DNA of 64,000 bases, from positions 124,001 to 188,000 of the forward strand of contig CABDVE010000001.1 of assembly GCA_901420285.1 (NCBI GenBank), written 5' to 3'. This DNA comes from Stutzerimonas stutzeri. GTDB taxonomy: Bacteria > Pseudomonadota > Gammaproteobacteria > Enterobacterales > Pasteurellaceae. This document shows, one piece after another, positions 41,762-53,193 of this stretch. The position numbers were made by a program, and so were the translations under genes. Under the pieces are notes generated by a model. It saw only the letters and a program-made list of their open reading frames with translations. It made no database searches and had not been told where the DNA came from. The number at the start of each line of letters is the position of its first letter. The stretch's first letter is position 1.

Positions 41762-43105
41762 ATGATTACAATTAAGAAAGGCTTGGATCTCCCAATTGCG
41801 GGAAAACCGGCACAAGTAATCCACGACGGTAATGTTGTGAATCAAGTTGCGATTCTTGGTGAGGAGTATGTGGGGATGCGTCCTTCGATGAAGGTGCGCG
41901 AAGGCGATGTCGTAAAGAAAGGTCAAGCGCTTTTTGAAGACAAGAAAAATCCGGGAGTGATTTTTACAGCCCCTGCAAGCGGTACCGTCACTGCGATCAA
42001 TCGCGGCGAAAAACGCGTATTGCAATCTGTGGTAATCAATGTGGAAGGCGATGAGCAAATCACTTTCGCAAAATATAATGCAGATGAATTGAATACCCTT
42101 TCTTCCGAACAAGTAAAACAAAATCTTGTGGAATCAGGCTTATGGACCGCATTGCGCACCCGTCCATTCAGCAAAATCCCGGCAGTTGACAGCGAACCTT
42201 CTTCTATTTTCGTCAATGCAATGGATAGCAATCCGTTAGCAGCAGATCCTGCCATCGTGCTAAAAGATTTTTGGCAAGATTTCATTAATGGTTTAACCGT
42301 ATTAAGCCGTTTATTCCCAAGTAAACCTTTACGTTTATGCAAAGCGGGCGATACCAATATCCCGACCGTAGATTTAGCCAATCTTGAAATTCATGATTTC
42401 GGCGGTGTGCACCCGGCAGGTTTAGTGGGAACCCATATTCACTTTATCGATCCGGTTGGTGCGCACAAAACCGTATGGCACATCAATTATCAAGATGTGA
42501 TTGCTATCGGTAAATTATTCACTACCGGCGAACTTTATGTTGAACGCGTAATTTCACTTGCCGGCCCGCAAGTGAAAAAACCGCGCTTAGTGCGTACGGT
42601 AATCGGCGCAAACCTTTCTCAATTAACCAAAGATGAATTAAGTGCGGGCGAAAATCGTGTGATTTCCGGTTCTGTGCTTTGCGGCAATACGGCAAAAGGC
42701 CCTCACGATTATTTAGGCCGTTATGCATTGCAAGTTTCCGTTATTGCTGAAGGCAACGAGAAGGAGTTCTTAGGCTGGATCACGCCGCAAGCGGGCAAAT
42801 ATTCGATTACCCGTACCGTATTGGGTCACTTCGGTAAAAAATTATTCAATTTCACCACCGCAGAAAATGGCGGTGAGCGTGCAATGGTGCCAATTGGTAG
42901 CTATGAACGCGTGATGCCGTTGGATATTTTACCGACATTATTGTTACGTGATTTAATCGTGGGTGACACCGATGGCGCACAAGCATTAGGTTGCTTGGAA
43001 CTTGATGAAGAAGACTTAGCGCTTTGTTCATTCGTTTGCCCGGGCAAATACGAATATGGTTCAATCTTGCGTCAAGTGTTAGATAAGATCGAGAAGGAAG
43101 GTTAA
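41762..43105 (+). CDS. nqrA: Na+-translocating NADH:quinone reductase subunit A
   Basis: Peripheral, quinone-binding subunit of the Na+-NQR respiratory pump. 447 aa from [20 protein letters not shown]; a start 17 codons upstream is rejected because the family begins with MI(T/K)IKKGL. Contains the barrel-sandwich [19 protein letters not shown]. First gene of a complete nqrABCDEF operon with short or overlapping junctions. Confidence 0.97.
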   Translation: MITIKKGLDLPIAGKPAQVIHDGNVVNQVAILGEEYVGMRPSMKVREGDVVKKGQALFEDKKNPGVIFTAPASGTVTAINRGEKRVLQSVVINVEGDEQITFAKYNADELNTLSSEQVKQNLVESGLWTALRTRPFSKIPAVDSEPSSIFVNAMDSNPLAADPAIVLKDFWQDFINGLTVLSRLFPSKPLRLCKAGDTNIPTVDLANLEIHDFGGVHPAGLVGTHIHFIDPVGAHKTVWHINYQDVIAIGKLFTTGELYVERVISLAGPQVKKPRLVRTVIGANLSQLTKDELSAGENRVISGSVLCGNTAKGPHDYLGRYALQVSVIAEGNEKEFLGWITPQAGKYSITRTVLGHFGKKLFNFTTAENGGERAMVPIGSYERVMPLDILPTLLLRDLIVGDTDGAQALGCLELDEEDLALCSFVCPGKYEYGSILRQVLDKIEKEG

Positions 43106-43107
43106 AA

Positions 43108-44343
43108 ATGGGTTTAAAAAATCTTTTTGAAAAAATGGAACCCGCGTTTTTACCGGGAGGTAAATACAGCAAGTTTTATCCGATCTTTGAATCGATTTAC
43201 ACCTTGCTTTACACACCGGGTACGGTAACGCACAAAAACACACACGTTCGTGATGCCTTAGACTCAAAACGTATGATGATCACGGTTTTCCTTGCATTGT
43301 TCCCGGCAATTTTCTACGGCATGTACAATGTGGGTAATCAAGCGATTCCTGCGTTAAACCAATTAGGCAATTTAGCGCAATTAATTGCAAGCGATTGGCA
43401 CTATGCGCTCGCTAACAGCCTCGGGATAGATTTAACCCTAAATGCAGGTTGGGGCAGCAAAATGGCATTAGGTGCGATCTTCTTCCTGCCGATTTATATC
43501 GTGGTATTTACCGTTTGTACGATTTGGGAACTACTATTCTCCGTTGTGCGCGGACATGAAGTAAATGAAGGGATGTTCGTTTCTACCATTCTTTTCGCGT
43601 TAATCGTTCCGCCGACATTGCCATTATGGCAAGCAGCACTCGGTATCACCTTTGGTATCGTGGTCGCGAAAGAAATCTTTGGTGGCGTAGGTCGTAACTT
43701 TATGAATCCTGCGCTTGCTGGTCGTGCATTCTTGTTCTTTGCGTATCCGGCACAAATTTCCGGTGACTTGGTGTGGACTGCAGCAGACGGTTTCTCCGGC
43801 GCAACCGCACTTTCACAATGGTCACAAGGCGGCCAAAGCGCATTACAACATACCGTAACCGGTCAACCGATTTCTTGGATGGATGCATTTATCGGCAATA
43901 TTCCGGGTTCAATGGGTGAAGTTTCGACCCTCGCCATCTTAATCGGCGGCGCAATTATCGTGTTCACCCGCATCGCCGCATGGCGCATTATCGCCGGCGT
44001 AATGATTGGTATGATTGCAACTTCAACCTTATTCAATCTTATCGGTTCGGATACCAACCCAATGTTCTCAATGCCTTGGCATTGGCACCTTGTTTTAGGT
44101 GGTTTTGCGTTAGGTATGATGTTTATGGCGACCGATCCGGTTTCCGCATCTTTCACCAACACCGGTAAATGGTGGTACGGTGCGTTAATCGGTGTGATGG
44201 CGGTATTAATTCGTACCGTGAACCCGGCTTATCCGGAAGGCATGATGTTAGCGATTTTATTTGCGAATTTATTCGCACCGATTTTTGACTACATCGTGGT
44301 ACAAGCAAATATCAAACGTCGGAGAGCAAGAACAAATGGCTAA
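43108..44343 (+). CDS. nqrB: Na+-NQR subunit B
   Basis: Membrane core subunit, 411 aa, about ten membrane segments. Carries covalent FMN on the threonine of [11 protein letters not shown] (near residue 236), the ApbE target motif. Two bases after nqrA; its last eight bases overlap nqrC. Confidence 0.98.
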   Translation: MGLKNLFEKMEPAFLPGGKYSKFYPIFESIYTLLYTPGTVTHKNTHVRDALDSKRMMITVFLALFPAIFYGMYNVGNQAIPALNQLGNLAQLIASDWHYALANSLGIDLTLNAGWGSKMALGAIFFLPIYIVVFTVCTIWELLFSVVRGHEVNEGMFVSTILFALIVPPTLPLWQAALGITFGIVVAKEIFGGVGRNFMNPALAGRAFLFFAYPAQISGDLVWTAADGFSGATALSQWSQGGQSALQHTVTGQPISWMDAFIGNIPGSMGEVSTLAILIGGAIIVFTRIAAWRIIAGVMIGMIATSTLFNLIGSDTNPMFSMPWHWHLVLGGFALGMMFMATDPVSASFTNTGKWWYGALIGVMAVLIRTVNPAYPEGMMLAILFANLFAPIFDYIVVQANIKRRRARTNG

Positions 44344-45121
44344 GTTTAATAAAGATAGCGTATTCGGCACGGTAACCGTGGTCGTGTTGTTGAGTTTAGT
44401 GTGTTCTATCGTAGTTTCCGGTGCTGCTGTCGCCCTTAAAGCAAAACAAGATGAACAAAAAGCACTTGACGTTCAACGCAATATTTTAACCGTTGCCGGT
44501 TTAATGAAAGAAGATAACGCTTCCGTCATTAAAGACACTTATAACAAGTTTATCGAACCGCGTTTGGTGGATTTACAAACCGGTGATTTCGTTCAGGCAT
44601 CAAAAGAAGATGTGGAAAAATTTGATCCGAAGAGTGCCGTCAAGAGCACCGCATTGAGCCAAGTTATTCCGCCCGATGCGGATAAAGCGGGCATTAAAGT
44701 GCGTGCGAAAGAAGCTCGCGTTTACCTTGTAAAAGATGAACAAGGTCAGGTCAATCAAGTCATATTGCCGATGTACGGTCGCGGCTTATGGTCAACAATG
44801 TACGGTTTCGTTGCGGTTGCCCCGGATGCCAATACCATCAAAGGCATTACTTACTATGATCAAGGTGAAACCGCCGGTCTTGGTGGTGAAATCGCCAATC
44901 CGCGTTGGCAAGCACTTTTCGTAGATAAAAAACTGTTTGATGATAATCAACGCGTGGCTATTCGTGTTGCCAAAAATGCGTCTTCTAACAAGGAGCACGG
45001 CGTTGATGCCTTATCAGGCGCAACCTTAACCTCAAACGGTGTGCAAGGTTCCTTTGATTATTGGTTTAGCCAAAATGGTTTTGGTCCATTCTTAGCAAAA
45101 TTTAAAGCGGGGGCAAGATAA
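44336..45121 (+). CDS. nqrC: Na+-NQR subunit C
   Basis: 261 aa from [20 protein letters not shown]: one N-terminal membrane anchor and a periplasmic FMN domain. The flavinylation motif is [13 protein letters not shown] near residue 222. Start inside the nqrB end. The 12-mer repeat at 44645-44656 encodes STAL in KSTALSQV, a loop near residue 105. Confidence 0.97.
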   Translation: MAKFNKDSVFGTVTVVVLLSLVCSIVVSGAAVALKAKQDEQKALDVQRNILTVAGLMKEDNASVIKDTYNKFIEPRLVDLQTGDFVQASKEDVEKFDPKSAVKSTALSQVIPPDADKAGIKVRAKEARVYLVKDEQGQVNQVILPMYGRGLWSTMYGFVAVAPDANTIKGITYYDQGETAGLGGEIANPRWQALFVDKKLFDDNQRVAIRVAKNASSNKEHGVDALSGATLTSNGVQGSFDYWFSQNGFGPFLAKFKAGAR

Positions 45122-45750
45122 TGGCTGATGCAAAAAGTAATTTAAAAGCACTTTTGTTTGATCCGATCGTAAAAAATAACCCGATTGCGCTGCAAATTTT
45201 GGGTATTTGTTCTGCATTAGCGGTCACAACTCAACTACAAACCGCGATCGTTATGGCAATTGCAGTAAGTTTAGTAACCGGTTTTTCCAGCATGTTCATT
45301 TCAATGATTCGTAACTACATTCCGAATAGTATTCGTATCATTGTACAACTGGCAATTATCGCCTCTTTGGTAATTTTGGTTGACCAAGTGTTAAAAGCCT
45401 TTGCTTACGGCTTGTCCAAACAATTATCGGTATTCGTCGGTTTGATTATTACCAACTGTATCGTAATGGGACGTGCAGAAGCATTCGCGATGAAATCCCG
45501 TCCATTGGAAAGTTTTGTTGACGGTATCGGTAATGGCTTGGGTTACGGTGCGATTTTATTAATCGTGGCGACCTTACGTGAATTAATCGGTTCCGGTCGT
45601 TTACTTGGCTTTCCGGTATTCCAAACCATTCAAGACGGTGGTTGGTATCAACCGAACGGCTTGTTCCTTCTTGCACCAAGTGCGTTCTTTATTATCGGCT
45701 TCATCATTTGGGGCTTAAGAACGTGGAAACCTGAGCAACAGGAGAAATAA
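45121..45750 (+). CDS. nqrD: Na+-NQR subunit D
   Basis: 209 aa, six membrane segments, RnfE/NqrD family: [20 protein letters not shown] at the N terminus, [15 protein letters not shown] near residue 113, and [20 protein letters not shown]-like sequence. One base shared with nqrC (TAATG). Confidence 0.98.
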   Translation: MADAKSNLKALLFDPIVKNNPIALQILGICSALAVTTQLQTAIVMAIAVSLVTGFSSMFISMIRNYIPNSIRIIVQLAIIASLVILVDQVLKAFAYGLSKQLSVFVGLIITNCIVMGRAEAFAMKSRPLESFVDGIGNGLGYGAILLIVATLRELIGSGRLLGFPVFQTIQDGGWYQPNGLFLLAPSAFFIIGFIIWGLRTWKPEQQEK

Positions 45751-45753
45751 TCA

Positions 45754-46350
45754 ATGGAACATTATATTAGCCTATTTGTGAAGGCAATCTTCATTGAAAA
45801 TATGGCGCTTTCTTTCTTCTTGGGAATGTGTACTTTCCTTGCCGTGTCGAAAAAAGTGTCAACCGCATTCGGTTTGGGTGTTGCGGTCACAGTTGTGCTT
45901 GGTATTTCCGTGCCGGCGAACCAATTTGTATTTGAACACGTATTAAAAGATGGTGCTTTGGTTGAAGGGGTAGATTTATCCTTCTTAAGCTTCATTACAT
46001 TTATCGGGATTATCGCGGGTATCGTTCAAATTCTTGAAATGACGCTCGATAAATTCTTCCCGGCACTTTATAACGCATTGGGGATTTTCCTTCCGCTTAT
46101 TGCTGTAAACTGTGCGATCTTCGGTGGCGTATCCTTTGCCATTCAACGTGAATATACCTTCGCCGAATCCGCTGTGTACGGTATTGGTGCAGGCTTAGGT
46201 TGGATGCTGGCGATTGTTGCATTGGCCGGCTTAACTGAGAAAATGAAATATTCTGACGTGCCGGCAGGTTTACGCGGTTTAGGGATTACCTTTATCTCCG
46301 CAGGCTTGATGGCGCTTGGCTTTATGTCATTCTCCGGTATTCAGTTATAA
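45754..46350 (+). CDS. nqrE: Na+-NQR subunit E
   Basis: 198 aa, six membrane segments. [19 protein letters not shown] near residue 17 and [12 protein letters not shown] near residue 118 carry the conserved cysteines that with NqrD bind an iron centre. Three bases after nqrD. Confidence 0.98.
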   Translation: MEHYISLFVKAIFIENMALSFFLGMCTFLAVSKKVSTAFGLGVAVTVVLGISVPANQFVFEHVLKDGALVEGVDLSFLSFITFIGIIAGIVQILEMTLDKFFPALYNALGIFLPLIAVNCAIFGGVSFAIQREYTFAESAVYGIGAGLGWMLAIVALAGLTEKMKYSDVPAGLRGLGITFISAGLMALGFMSFSGIQL

Positions 46351-46361
46351 GGAGTGCATAA

Positions 46362-47597
46362 ATGAGCGAAACTACAATTCTTTTACTCGGTGTTGCAGCC
46401 TTTACAGCCATTGTTTTGGTGCTCGTTGCAATTATCCTGTTTGCTAAATCCAAATTAGTGGATTCCGGCGACATTACCATTCAAATTAACAATGACCCGA
46501 GTAAAGCCATTACCTTACCGGCCGGTGGCAAATTGCTTGGTGCACTTGCCAGCAAAGGGATTTTTGTGTCGTCTGCTTGTGGTGGCGGTGGTTCCTGCGG
46601 TCAATGTGTGGTGAAAGTAAAAAGCGGCGGCGGTGAAATTTTACCGACCGAGTTATCTCACATCACTAAACGTGAGGCAAAAGAAGGCTATCGTCTTTCT
46701 TGCCAAGTGAACGTGAAAGGCAATATGGACATTGAATTGCCGGAAGAAATCTTTGGTGTGAAAAAATGGGAATGTACCGTTATTTCTAATGATAACAAAG
46801 CCACCTTTATCAAAGAGCTGAAATTAGCGATTCCTGAGGGTGAAGAAGTACCATTCCGTGCTGGTGGTTATATCCAAATTGAAGCTGACCCACATACGGT
46901 TTACTACAAAGATTTCGATATTCCAAAAGAATACCACGAGGACTGGGATAAATACGATTTATGGCGTTATGTGTCCAAAGTCAATGAGCATATTATCCGT
47001 GCTTACTCTATGGCATCTTATCCGGAAGAAAAAGGCATCATCATGTTAAACGTGCGTATTGCAACGCCTCCGCCACGTCAACCGGATGCCCCTCCGGGAC
47101 AAATGTCTTCTTATATTTGGTCGTTAAAACCGGGTGATAAAGTGACGATTTCCGGTCCATTCGGTGAATTCTTCGCGAAAGATACCGATGCTGAAATGGT
47201 GTTCATTGGCGGCGGTGCGGGTATGGCGCCAATGCGTTCCCATATCTTTGACCAATTAAAACGTTTACATTCCAAACGTAAAATGTCGTTCTGGTATGGT
47301 GCCCGTTCTAAACGTGAAATGTTCTATGTGGAGGATTTTGATCAGCTTGCTGCAGAAAATCCAAACTTTACATGGCACGTTGCACTTTCCGATCCATTAC
47401 CGGAAGACAACTGGACAGGCTATACAGGCTTTATTCACAATGTGCTTTATGAAAACTACCTGAAAAATCATGAAGCGCCGGAAGACTGTGAATACTATAT
47501 GTGCGGCCCTCCGGTAATGAACGCGGCGGTCATCAAAATGTTGAAAGACCTTGGTGTTGAAGATGAAAACATCTTATTGGATGACTTCGGTGGTTGA
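46362..47597 (+). CDS. nqrF: Na+-NQR subunit F, NADH-oxidising
   Basis: 411 aa, electron entry subunit. N-terminal membrane anchor, [2Fe-2S] site [12 protein letters not shown] near residue 70 with a fourth Cys in LSCQV, FAD site RAYSMASYP, and NADH site [12 protein letters not shown] plus [10 protein letters not shown]. Last structural nqr gene; hairpins follow before apbE. Confidence 0.98.
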   Translation: MSETTILLLGVAAFTAIVLVLVAIILFAKSKLVDSGDITIQINNDPSKAITLPAGGKLLGALASKGIFVSSACGGGGSCGQCVVKVKSGGGEILPTELSHITKREAKEGYRLSCQVNVKGNMDIELPEEIFGVKKWECTVISNDNKATFIKELKLAIPEGEEVPFRAGGYIQIEADPHTVYYKDFDIPKEYHEDWDKYDLWRYVSKVNEHIIRAYSMASYPEEKGIIMLNVRIATPPPRQPDAPPGQMSSYIWSLKPGDKVTISGPFGEFFAKDTDAEMVFIGGGAGMAPMRSHIFDQLKRLHSKRKMSFWYGARSKREMFYVEDFDQLAAENPNFTWHVALSDPLPEDNWTGYTGFIHNVLYENYLKNHEAPEDCEYYMCGPPVMNAAVIKMLKDLGVEDENILLDDFGG

Positions 47598-47676
47598 TTT
47601 TAGTTAATCAAAACACATAAAAAAATGACCGCACTTTACTCTTTATCGCAAGAGAAATGCGGTCAATATTTAACAT

Positions 47677-47720
47677 GAATTACAGGCAAGCGGATTGAAA
47701 AGTCGGTTTGCCTGTAATTC
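47677..47720 (+). promoter_or_regulatory. Hairpin between nqrF and apbE
   Basis: Perfect 13-bp arms GAATTACAGGCAA (47677-47689) and its complement (47708-47720), 18-base loop. It ends 19 bp before the apbE ATG. No U-tract, so it looks like a stability or translation element. Just upstream, GACCGCA and TGCGGTC (about 47627-47664) form a second loose pairing with a classic uptake sequence in one arm. Confidence 0.55.
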
Positions 47721-47739
47721 ATCTCGTTAGGAAAGAAAA

Positions 47740-48780
47740 ATGAAAAAACTATTGAGTGTCGTTATTGCAATTGCCATGGCATTTTCTTTGACGGCCTGCC
47801 GGCAAGCCCCCAATGCGGTGCTCTTGAACGGCAACACCATGGGCACCACTTATCATGTGAAATATATCGATGACGGTTCCGTTACCGAAACATCACAGAA
47901 AATTCATGAACAAATCGAAGCGATTTTACAAGACGTAAATGCGAAAATGTCCACTTACATTAAAGATTCCGAATTAAGTCGTTTCAATCAAAATAACCAA
48001 GTGAATACGCCGATTGAAATTTCTCAGGATCTTGCAAAAGTATTAGCAGAAGCGATTCGTTTGAATAAAATGACTGAAGGCGCATTAGATGTCACCGTGG
48101 GGCCAGTCGTCAATCTTTGGGGCTTTGGGCCCGAAAAACGGCCGGAACGTCAACCGACAAGTGAACAGCTGGCCGAACGTCAAGCTTGGGTCGGCATTGA
48201 TAAAATCGCTCTTGAAATGAACGGCAACACCCCGACCTTAGCCAAGAAAATTCCACAGGTTTATATTGATTTATCTTCCATCGCGAAAGGTTTTGGCGTG
48301 GATCAAGTGGCAGAAAAATTGGAGCAACTCAACGCACAAAATTATATGGTAGAAATCGGTGGTGAAATTCGCGCTAAAGGTAAGAATTCTGAAGGAAAAC
48401 CTTGGCAAATCGCCATCGAAAAACCGAATACTACGGGCGAAAGAGCAGTTGAAAATGTAATTGGTTTAAATAATATGGCGATGGCAACCTCCGGTGACTA
48501 TCGTATTTTTTTTGAAGAAAATGGCCAGCGTTTTGCCCATGAAATCGATCCAAAAACTGGCTATCCCATTCAGCATCATTTAGCGTCGATCACTGTGTTA
48601 GCGCCAACTTCCATGACTGCTGACGGTTTATCCACAGGATTGTTTGTGCTTGGCGAAGAGAAAGCGCTTGAGGTGGCCGAGAAAAATAATCTCGCGATTT
48701 ATTTGATCATCAAAACGGATAAAGGCTTTGAAACCCAAATGTCATCTGCCTTTAAAAAATTAACGGAAACCAAGGAATAG
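47740..48780 (+). CDS. apbE: FAD:protein FMN transferase ApbE
   Basis: Periplasmic lipoprotein that attaches FMN to the threonines of NqrB and NqrC. 346 aa. Signal and lipobox FSLTACRQ (Cys20); TMGTTYHVKY, DLSSIAKGFGVDQVAE near residue 180, VEIGGEIRAKG near residue 205, and Mg-site TADGLSTGLFVLG. The 12-mer repeat (47811-47822) encodes NAVL only four residues after the lipidated cysteine. Downstream of its client operon. Confidence 0.97.
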   Translation: MKKLLSVVIAIAMAFSLTACRQAPNAVLLNGNTMGTTYHVKYIDDGSVTETSQKIHEQIEAILQDVNAKMSTYIKDSELSRFNQNNQVNTPIEISQDLAKVLAEAIRLNKMTEGALDVTVGPVVNLWGFGPEKRPERQPTSEQLAERQAWVGIDKIALEMNGNTPTLAKKIPQVYIDLSSIAKGFGVDQVAEKLEQLNAQNYMVEIGGEIRAKGKNSEGKPWQIAIEKPNTTGERAVENVIGLNNMAMATSGDYRIFFEENGQRFAHEIDPKTGYPIQHHLASITVLAPTSMTADGLSTGLFVLGEEKALEVAEKNNLAIYLIIKTDKGFETQMSSAFKKLTETKE

Positions 48781-48782
48781 CT

Positions 48783-49040
48783 ATGCAAACTTTATTTTTC
48801 ACTCTTATCGCTTTTGTCGCCATTATTTTACTGATGTCTATCGGTTTTATCGTTAAAAAGAAAAGTTTAAAAGGTAGTTGCGGCGGTTTATCCACCCTAG
48901 GTATTGCTAAAGCTTGCGACTGCGACAAACCTTGCGATACTTTGCAAGAAAAATTAGATGCTGGCGATGAAAATGCGAAGGCAGAATATGAACAAAAATT
49001 TGCGCAAAAAGAGAAAGCTCAGTTTTACGAAGTGCAGTAG
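48783..49040 (+). CDS. nqrM: Na+-NQR maturation protein NqrM
   Basis: 85 aa (DUF539): one membrane segment, then a cysteine cluster GSCGGLSTLGIAKACDCDKP and CDTLQEKL. Required in Vibrio and Klebsiella for inserting the iron between NqrD and NqrE. Two bases after apbE, so the structural genes and both maturation factors form one cluster. Confidence 0.94.
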   Translation: MQTLFFTLIAFVAIILLMSIGFIVKKKSLKGSCGGLSTLGIAKACDCDKPCDTLQEKLDAGDENAKAEYEQKFAQKEKAQFYEVQ

Positions 49041-49070
49041 TTCTATTTAACGTTGTGATGAGAGAGCAGT

Positions 49071-49277
49071 ATGCCGTATGTCAATATTAAAGTTACCGGT
49101 GGTGCAGAAGCGCCGACAGCTAAACAGAAAGCAGAGTTAATTGAAGGTATCACCCGTTTATTACAGAAAGTGTTAAACAAAAATCCCGAAACGACAGTGG
49201 TGGTTATTGATGAGGTCGATATGGACAACTGGGGGATTGGAGGGAAAACGGTGACTTCTCGACGTGCAATGAAGTGA
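49071..49277 (+). CDS. 4-oxalocrotonate tautomerase family protein
   Basis: 68 aa starting MPYVNIKVTGG; after Met removal Pro-1 is the catalytic base of this family. VIDEVDMDNWGIGGKTV near residue 46 matches the family's C-terminal part. The substrate in Pasteurellaceae is unknown. Follows nqrM by 30 bp; a terminator follows, so it may be the last gene of the nqr transcript. Confidence 0.9.
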   Translation: MPYVNIKVTGGAEAPTAKQKAELIEGITRLLQKVLNKNPETTVVVIDEVDMDNWGIGGKTVTSRRAMK

Positions 49278-49300
49278 TCAGGCTACAACCTGTGTGAAAG

Positions 49301-49324
49301 TGCCCGAAATTGTCGGGCATTTTT
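49301..49324 (+). terminator. Terminator closing the nqr-apbE-nqrM cluster
   Basis: TGCCCGA (49301-49307) pairs with TCGGGCA (49313-49319), loop AATTG, then TTTTT. Confidence 0.9.
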
Positions 49325-49388
49325 ACTCTTACTTGATTTACGGTAGAATGCACAATTATTTATTTAGTGGAACGTTTATTATTAAACT

Positions 49389-50546
49389 ATGAAATCACAA
49401 ACCTATGAAAAACATTTCCCGAAACTCTCCGCTGAACAACTTGCCGAAAATGCCACAAAAAAAGTGATTTGCGGGATGTCGGGCGGAGTGGATTCTTCAG
49501 TTTCCGCGTTCATTCTTCAACAACAAGACTATCAAGTAGAAGGTTTGTTTATGAAGAACTGGGAAGAAGATGACGATACCGATTACTGTACCGCAGCAGC
49601 CGACCTCGCCGACGCGCAAGCAGTGTGCGATAAGCTCGGCATTAAGCTGCATAAAATCAATTTTGCGGCGGAATATTGGGATAATGTGTTTGAACATTTC
49701 CTTAGTGAATACAAAGCGGGCCGCACGCCGAACCCGGATATTCTGTGTAACAAAGAAATTAAATTTAAAGCGTTCTTGGAATATGCTGCGGAAGATTTAG
49801 GCGCGAATTATATTGCCACCGGGCATTATGTGCGTCGTGCAGGTGATGATGATAATGCGCAATTATTACGTGGTTTAGACGCCAATAAAGACCAAAGCTA
49901 TTTCCTTTATACGCTTAGCCACAAACAAGTGGGGCAAAGTCTATTTCCGGTAGGCGATATTGAAAAGCCGATTGTGCGCGCCATCGCGGAAGATTTAGGT
50001 TTGGTCACGGCGAAGAAAAAAGATTCGACCGGTATTTGTTTTATCGGTGAGCGTAAATTCAAAGACTTTTTAGCGCGCTATTTGCCGGCACAACCGGGCG
50101 ATATTCGCACGGTGGATGGCGAAGTGATCGGTCGTCATGATGGCTTGATGTATCACACTTTAGGTCAGCGCAAAGGCTTGGGCATCGGTGGTTTGAAAAA
50201 TGCCGGTGAGGAAGCTTGGTATGTGGTAGATAAAGACGTGAAAAATAACGAACTGATTGTGGCACAAGGGCACGATCATCCACGTTTGTTTTCCAAAGGT
50301 TTGATTGCAAAACAGCTTCATTGGGTCGATCGCCAACCGATTCGTGAATCATTCCGTTGTACGGTAAAAACCCGCTATCGCCAAACGGATATTCCTTGTG
50401 TGATTGAGCCTATCGACGATGAAACTATTCGCGTCATTTTCGATGAACCGCAAGCAGCGGTGACGCCGGGTCAATCTGCCGTATTTTATCTCGGTGAAGT
50501 TTGCCTGGGTGGCGGTATTATTGAAGAACGTCTTACCCTCGAGTAA
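49389..50546 (+). CDS. mnmA: tRNA-specific 2-thiouridylase MnmA
   Basis: Thiolates U34 of tRNA-Lys, Glu and Gln. 385 aa. ATP PP-loop [16 protein letters not shown] near residue 28, catalytic cysteines in [14 protein letters not shown] and [13 protein letters not shown], and LPAQPGDI near residue 232. Monocistronic here, unlike the mnmA-hflD-purB linkage of E. coli. Confidence 0.98.
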   Translation: MKSQTYEKHFPKLSAEQLAENATKKVICGMSGGVDSSVSAFILQQQDYQVEGLFMKNWEEDDDTDYCTAAADLADAQAVCDKLGIKLHKINFAAEYWDNVFEHFLSEYKAGRTPNPDILCNKEIKFKAFLEYAAEDLGANYIATGHYVRRAGDDDNAQLLRGLDANKDQSYFLYTLSHKQVGQSLFPVGDIEKPIVRAIAEDLGLVTAKKKDSTGICFIGERKFKDFLARYLPAQPGDIRTVDGEVIGRHDGLMYHTLGQRKGLGIGGLKNAGEEAWYVVDKDVKNNELIVAQGHDHPRLFSKGLIAKQLHWVDRQPIRESFRCTVKTRYRQTDIPCVIEPIDDETIRVIFDEPQAAVTPGQSAVFYLGEVCLGGGIIEERLTLE

Positions 50547-50582
50547 ACCAAAGCTGCTACATGCTCAGCGACCTCTTCCCAG

Positions 50583-50594
50583 AGCACCGCATTG
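50583..50594 (-). repeat. Single intergenic 12-mer repeat copy
   Basis: AGCACCGCATTG, 37 bp past the mnmA stop, between convergent mnmA and pyrH. Confidence 0.85.
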
Positions 50595-50670
50595 AAAGTC
50601 GCTTCGGGCCAGGTGAAAAATTCAATTCTTCCAATTACCTTACTTTCCGGTGCAAATTGAATTAACCAAA

Positions 50671-50698
50671 AAGAAAAGGCGACCGCATTTGGGTCGCC
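50671..50698 (-). terminator. pyrH terminator
   Basis: GGCGACC (50678-50684) pairs with GGTCGCC (50692-50698); the plus-strand AAGAAAA at 50671-50677 gives the minus-strand U-tract. Confidence 0.88.
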
Positions 50699-50724
50699 TC
50701 ATTAATTAATGTGTTAAATCACCA

Positions 50725-51438
50725 TTAACAAATCGTAGTGCCCTCTTCCGTGCCGAGCACTACGTTACGCAATGCGCCCGGACGTCCCATATTGAACACA
50801 CGGATCGGCATGCCGTGGTCTCGCGCTAAAGTAAACGCTGCCAAGTCCATCACCTGCAATTCTTTATCAATCACTTCAGCATAGCTTAGATTTTTATACA
50901 GTTTGGCATCCTGATTTTTCGCCGGATCGCAATCATATACGCCGTCTACTTTCGTCGCTTTTAACACAACGTCCGCTTCGATTTCGATACCGCGTAAACA
51001 GGCGGCCGAATCGGTGGTAAAAAATGGACTGCCGGTACCGGCGGAGAAAATCACCACGCGTTTTTCACGTAACATTTTAATCGCTTCCGACCAATTGTAA
51101 GTGTCGCAAATACCGTTTAGTTGGAACGCCGACATCAATTTTGCGTTTACGTCCGCTCGAAATAAGGAATCGCGCATCGCTAAACCGTTCATGACCGTAG
51201 CCAACATTCCCATGTGGTCGCCCACCACACGATTCATGCCGGCTTTCGCCAATTTTGCGCCGCGGAATAAGTTACCACCGCCCAGCACGACGCCAACTTC
51301 CACCCCCATTTCGACTAATTCTTTGATTTCAATCGCCATGCGATCAAGAATTGACGGATCGATACCGAATCCTTCGTCGCCTTGTAATGCTTCACCACTT
51401 AATTTCAATAAAATACGTTTATAAATCGGTCGGCTCAT
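50725..51438 (-). CDS. pyrH: UMP kinase
   Basis: Phosphorylates UMP to UDP (amino-acid-kinase fold, hexamer, GTP-activated and UTP-inhibited). 237 aa. [19 protein letters not shown] at the N terminus, [11 protein letters not shown] near residue 50, and [16 protein letters not shown] near residue 131. Divergent from the phosphoethanolamine transferase; separated from tsf-rpsB, with which it often clusters. Confidence 0.98.
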   Translation of the reverse strand: MSRPIYKRILLKLSGEALQGDEGFGIDPSILDRMAIEIKELVEMGVEVGVVLGGGNLFRGAKLAKAGMNRVVGDHMGMLATVMNGLAMRDSLFRADVNAKLMSAFQLNGICDTYNWSEAIKMLREKRVVIFSAGTGSPFFTTDSAACLRGIEIEADVVLKATKVDGVYDCDPAKNQDAKLYKNLSYAEVIDKELQVMDLAAFTLARDHGMPIRVFNMGRPGALRNVVLGTEEGTTIC

Positions 51439-51573
51439 TATTTATTTTTCCTTTCTGGCTTAAAAAAATTGGCCTATTTTATAGAATAACCACGCAAGAG
51501 TGAAGAAGTTAAAACTGGAAATCCGGCGCAAAAAAGAGATAATGAGCGACATTTGTTTTCCAATAGAGATGAT

Positions 51574-53136
51574 ATGAACACACAAAAAACTTACCGAATT
51601 TTAGCTACGCTTTTCGTTTTTATTTGTGCCCTGACAGCCGGCTACTTTATGTTAATCGGTTCAGGGATGTTTCCTAGCCCCAATGCGGTGCTAATTTTAC
51701 TCTCCACCGCGTTGATTCTTTTATTAAGCAGTAGCAAAAAATCTTTCTATTTTATTATGTTGCCGCTGGGGTTGGCGCACGCCTTTTATACGCCCACCGG
51801 TTTAAATTTCGGCGCGCCGAGCTATCAATATATCGCTTCTGTGTTCGCCACTGATATGCTGGAAACCAAAGAGTTTTTGCTACAAATTCCGCTGACAAGT
51901 TATTTAATTGCCATTGCGATCCCGATTTTGCTATTCGTGCAATATAAAAGTGCAGTTAAATTCGGCGTTAAATTTTATCGTAACAAAACCTTTATTGTAC
52001 TGACGACCTTGCTTTTTGCATTTTATTTACCAATTGCCGAGCCGCTTAAGGAAACGCTGAGTTCTACGCTAAAAATAATAGACGAAATGCAAAAACTCAA
52101 ACAAATGTCGCAATCCAATAATTGGGGAAAATCCGTACTGGAAAATTCTCGTTACGACGATTATGTAATTGTATTGGGCGAAAGTGCGCGCAAAGATTAT
52201 CATCAGGCATACGGCTATCCGATTGAAAATACGCCATTTATGTCGAATGCAAAAGGGACGCTGATTGACGGCTTGCGCTCCGCCGGCACTAATACCGTCG
52301 CCTCGTTACGTTTAATGTTAACCTTGCCGAACAAAGAAAAGTGGGAGCCAAATTACGATTTGAGTTTAGTCGATTTGGTCAAATCCGCCGGCATTAAAAC
52401 CTATTGGCTATCGAACCAAGGCATGTTGGGTGAATTCGATACGCCGGTATCGTCACTGGCCGCAAAATCTGATGAAACCATTTTCTTAAAAAAAGGGGGC
52501 AGTTTTAATTCCACCAACTTTAGTGATTTCGATTTACTGCCGAAACTCACTCAAGTATTAGAAGATCCAATTCAAGGGAAACGTTTTATTGTATTACATA
52601 TTTACGGCTCGCATCCGCTGGCGTGCGACCGTGTGGAAGATTATCCAAAAATTTATAAAGATGAGGAAATCGATCCAAAATATGGCTATTTGAACTGCTA
52701 TGTTTCTTCCATTAAGAAAACCGATGAATTTTTAAAACGTGTATATGAACAGCTTGAAGATAACTCGACAAAAACAGGACGCACGTTTTCAATGATTTAT
52801 TTTTCCGATCACGGTTTATGCCATCAACAGGATGAAAAAAATAACGTGCTGTTATTTAATCAAAACTGTTTTAGCCGCGAACACCATGATATCCCGCTGT
52901 TTAAATTGTCGTCCGACGATAGCGAACGGAAAGAATACAAAGCATTTAAATCCGGTTTGAACTTCTTAGAAGGTGTTGCAACTTGGATCGGCATTAAGAA
53001 TCCGAAACTTACTCAGGAAGAAGATTTATTTTCTAGCCAAGCGGATAAAGACGATTTCGGCTTGCAAAAGCGCATTAATGAGAAATATCGTAAAGATGAT
53101 GATCCGGCAATCGATATTCGACCGAAACATAAATAA
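51574..53136 (+). CDS. Phosphoethanolamine transferase (Lpt6/EptA-like, sulfatase fold)
   Basis: 520 aa. Four to five N-terminal membrane segments (to about residue 160), then a periplasmic alkaline-phosphatase-like domain: [17 protein letters not shown] near residue 204, catalytic-threonine region [25 protein letters not shown], and metal site [10 protein letters not shown] near residue 415. Decorates LOS core or lipid A with PEtn; the target cannot be read. The 12-mer repeat (51681-51692) encodes NAVL in the first periplasmic loop or TM2. Preferred start ATG 51574 over an upstream TTG. Confidence 0.87.
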   Translation: MNTQKTYRILATLFVFICALTAGYFMLIGSGMFPSPNAVLILLSTALILLLSSSKKSFYFIMLPLGLAHAFYTPTGLNFGAPSYQYIASVFATDMLETKEFLLQIPLTSYLIAIAIPILLFVQYKSAVKFGVKFYRNKTFIVLTTLLFAFYLPIAEPLKETLSSTLKIIDEMQKLKQMSQSNNWGKSVLENSRYDDYVIVLGESARKDYHQAYGYPIENTPFMSNAKGTLIDGLRSAGTNTVASLRLMLTLPNKEKWEPNYDLSLVDLVKSAGIKTYWLSNQGMLGEFDTPVSSLAAKSDETIFLKKGGSFNSTNFSDFDLLPKLTQVLEDPIQGKRFIVLHIYGSHPLACDRVEDYPKIYKDEEIDPKYGYLNCYVSSIKKTDEFLKRVYEQLEDNSTKTGRTFSMIYFSDHGLCHQQDEKNNVLLFNQNCFSREHHDIPLFKLSSDDSERKEYKAFKSGLNFLEGVATWIGIKNPKLTQEEDLFSSQADKDDFGLQKRINEKYRKDDDPAIDIRPKHK

Positions 53137-53146
53137 CACGCAAAAC

Positions 53147-53175
53147 AAAAGCCGATAACCAAGTTATCGGCTTTT
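53147..53175. terminator. Bidirectional terminator between the PEtn transferase and tsf
   Basis: 13-bp perfect stem AAAAGCCGATAAC (53147-53159) / GTTATCGGCTTTT (53163-53175), loop CAA, with A-run on the left and T-run on the right, serving both convergent genes. Confidence 0.92.
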
Positions 53176-53193
53176 TTATCTCTGAAAAAAGAA

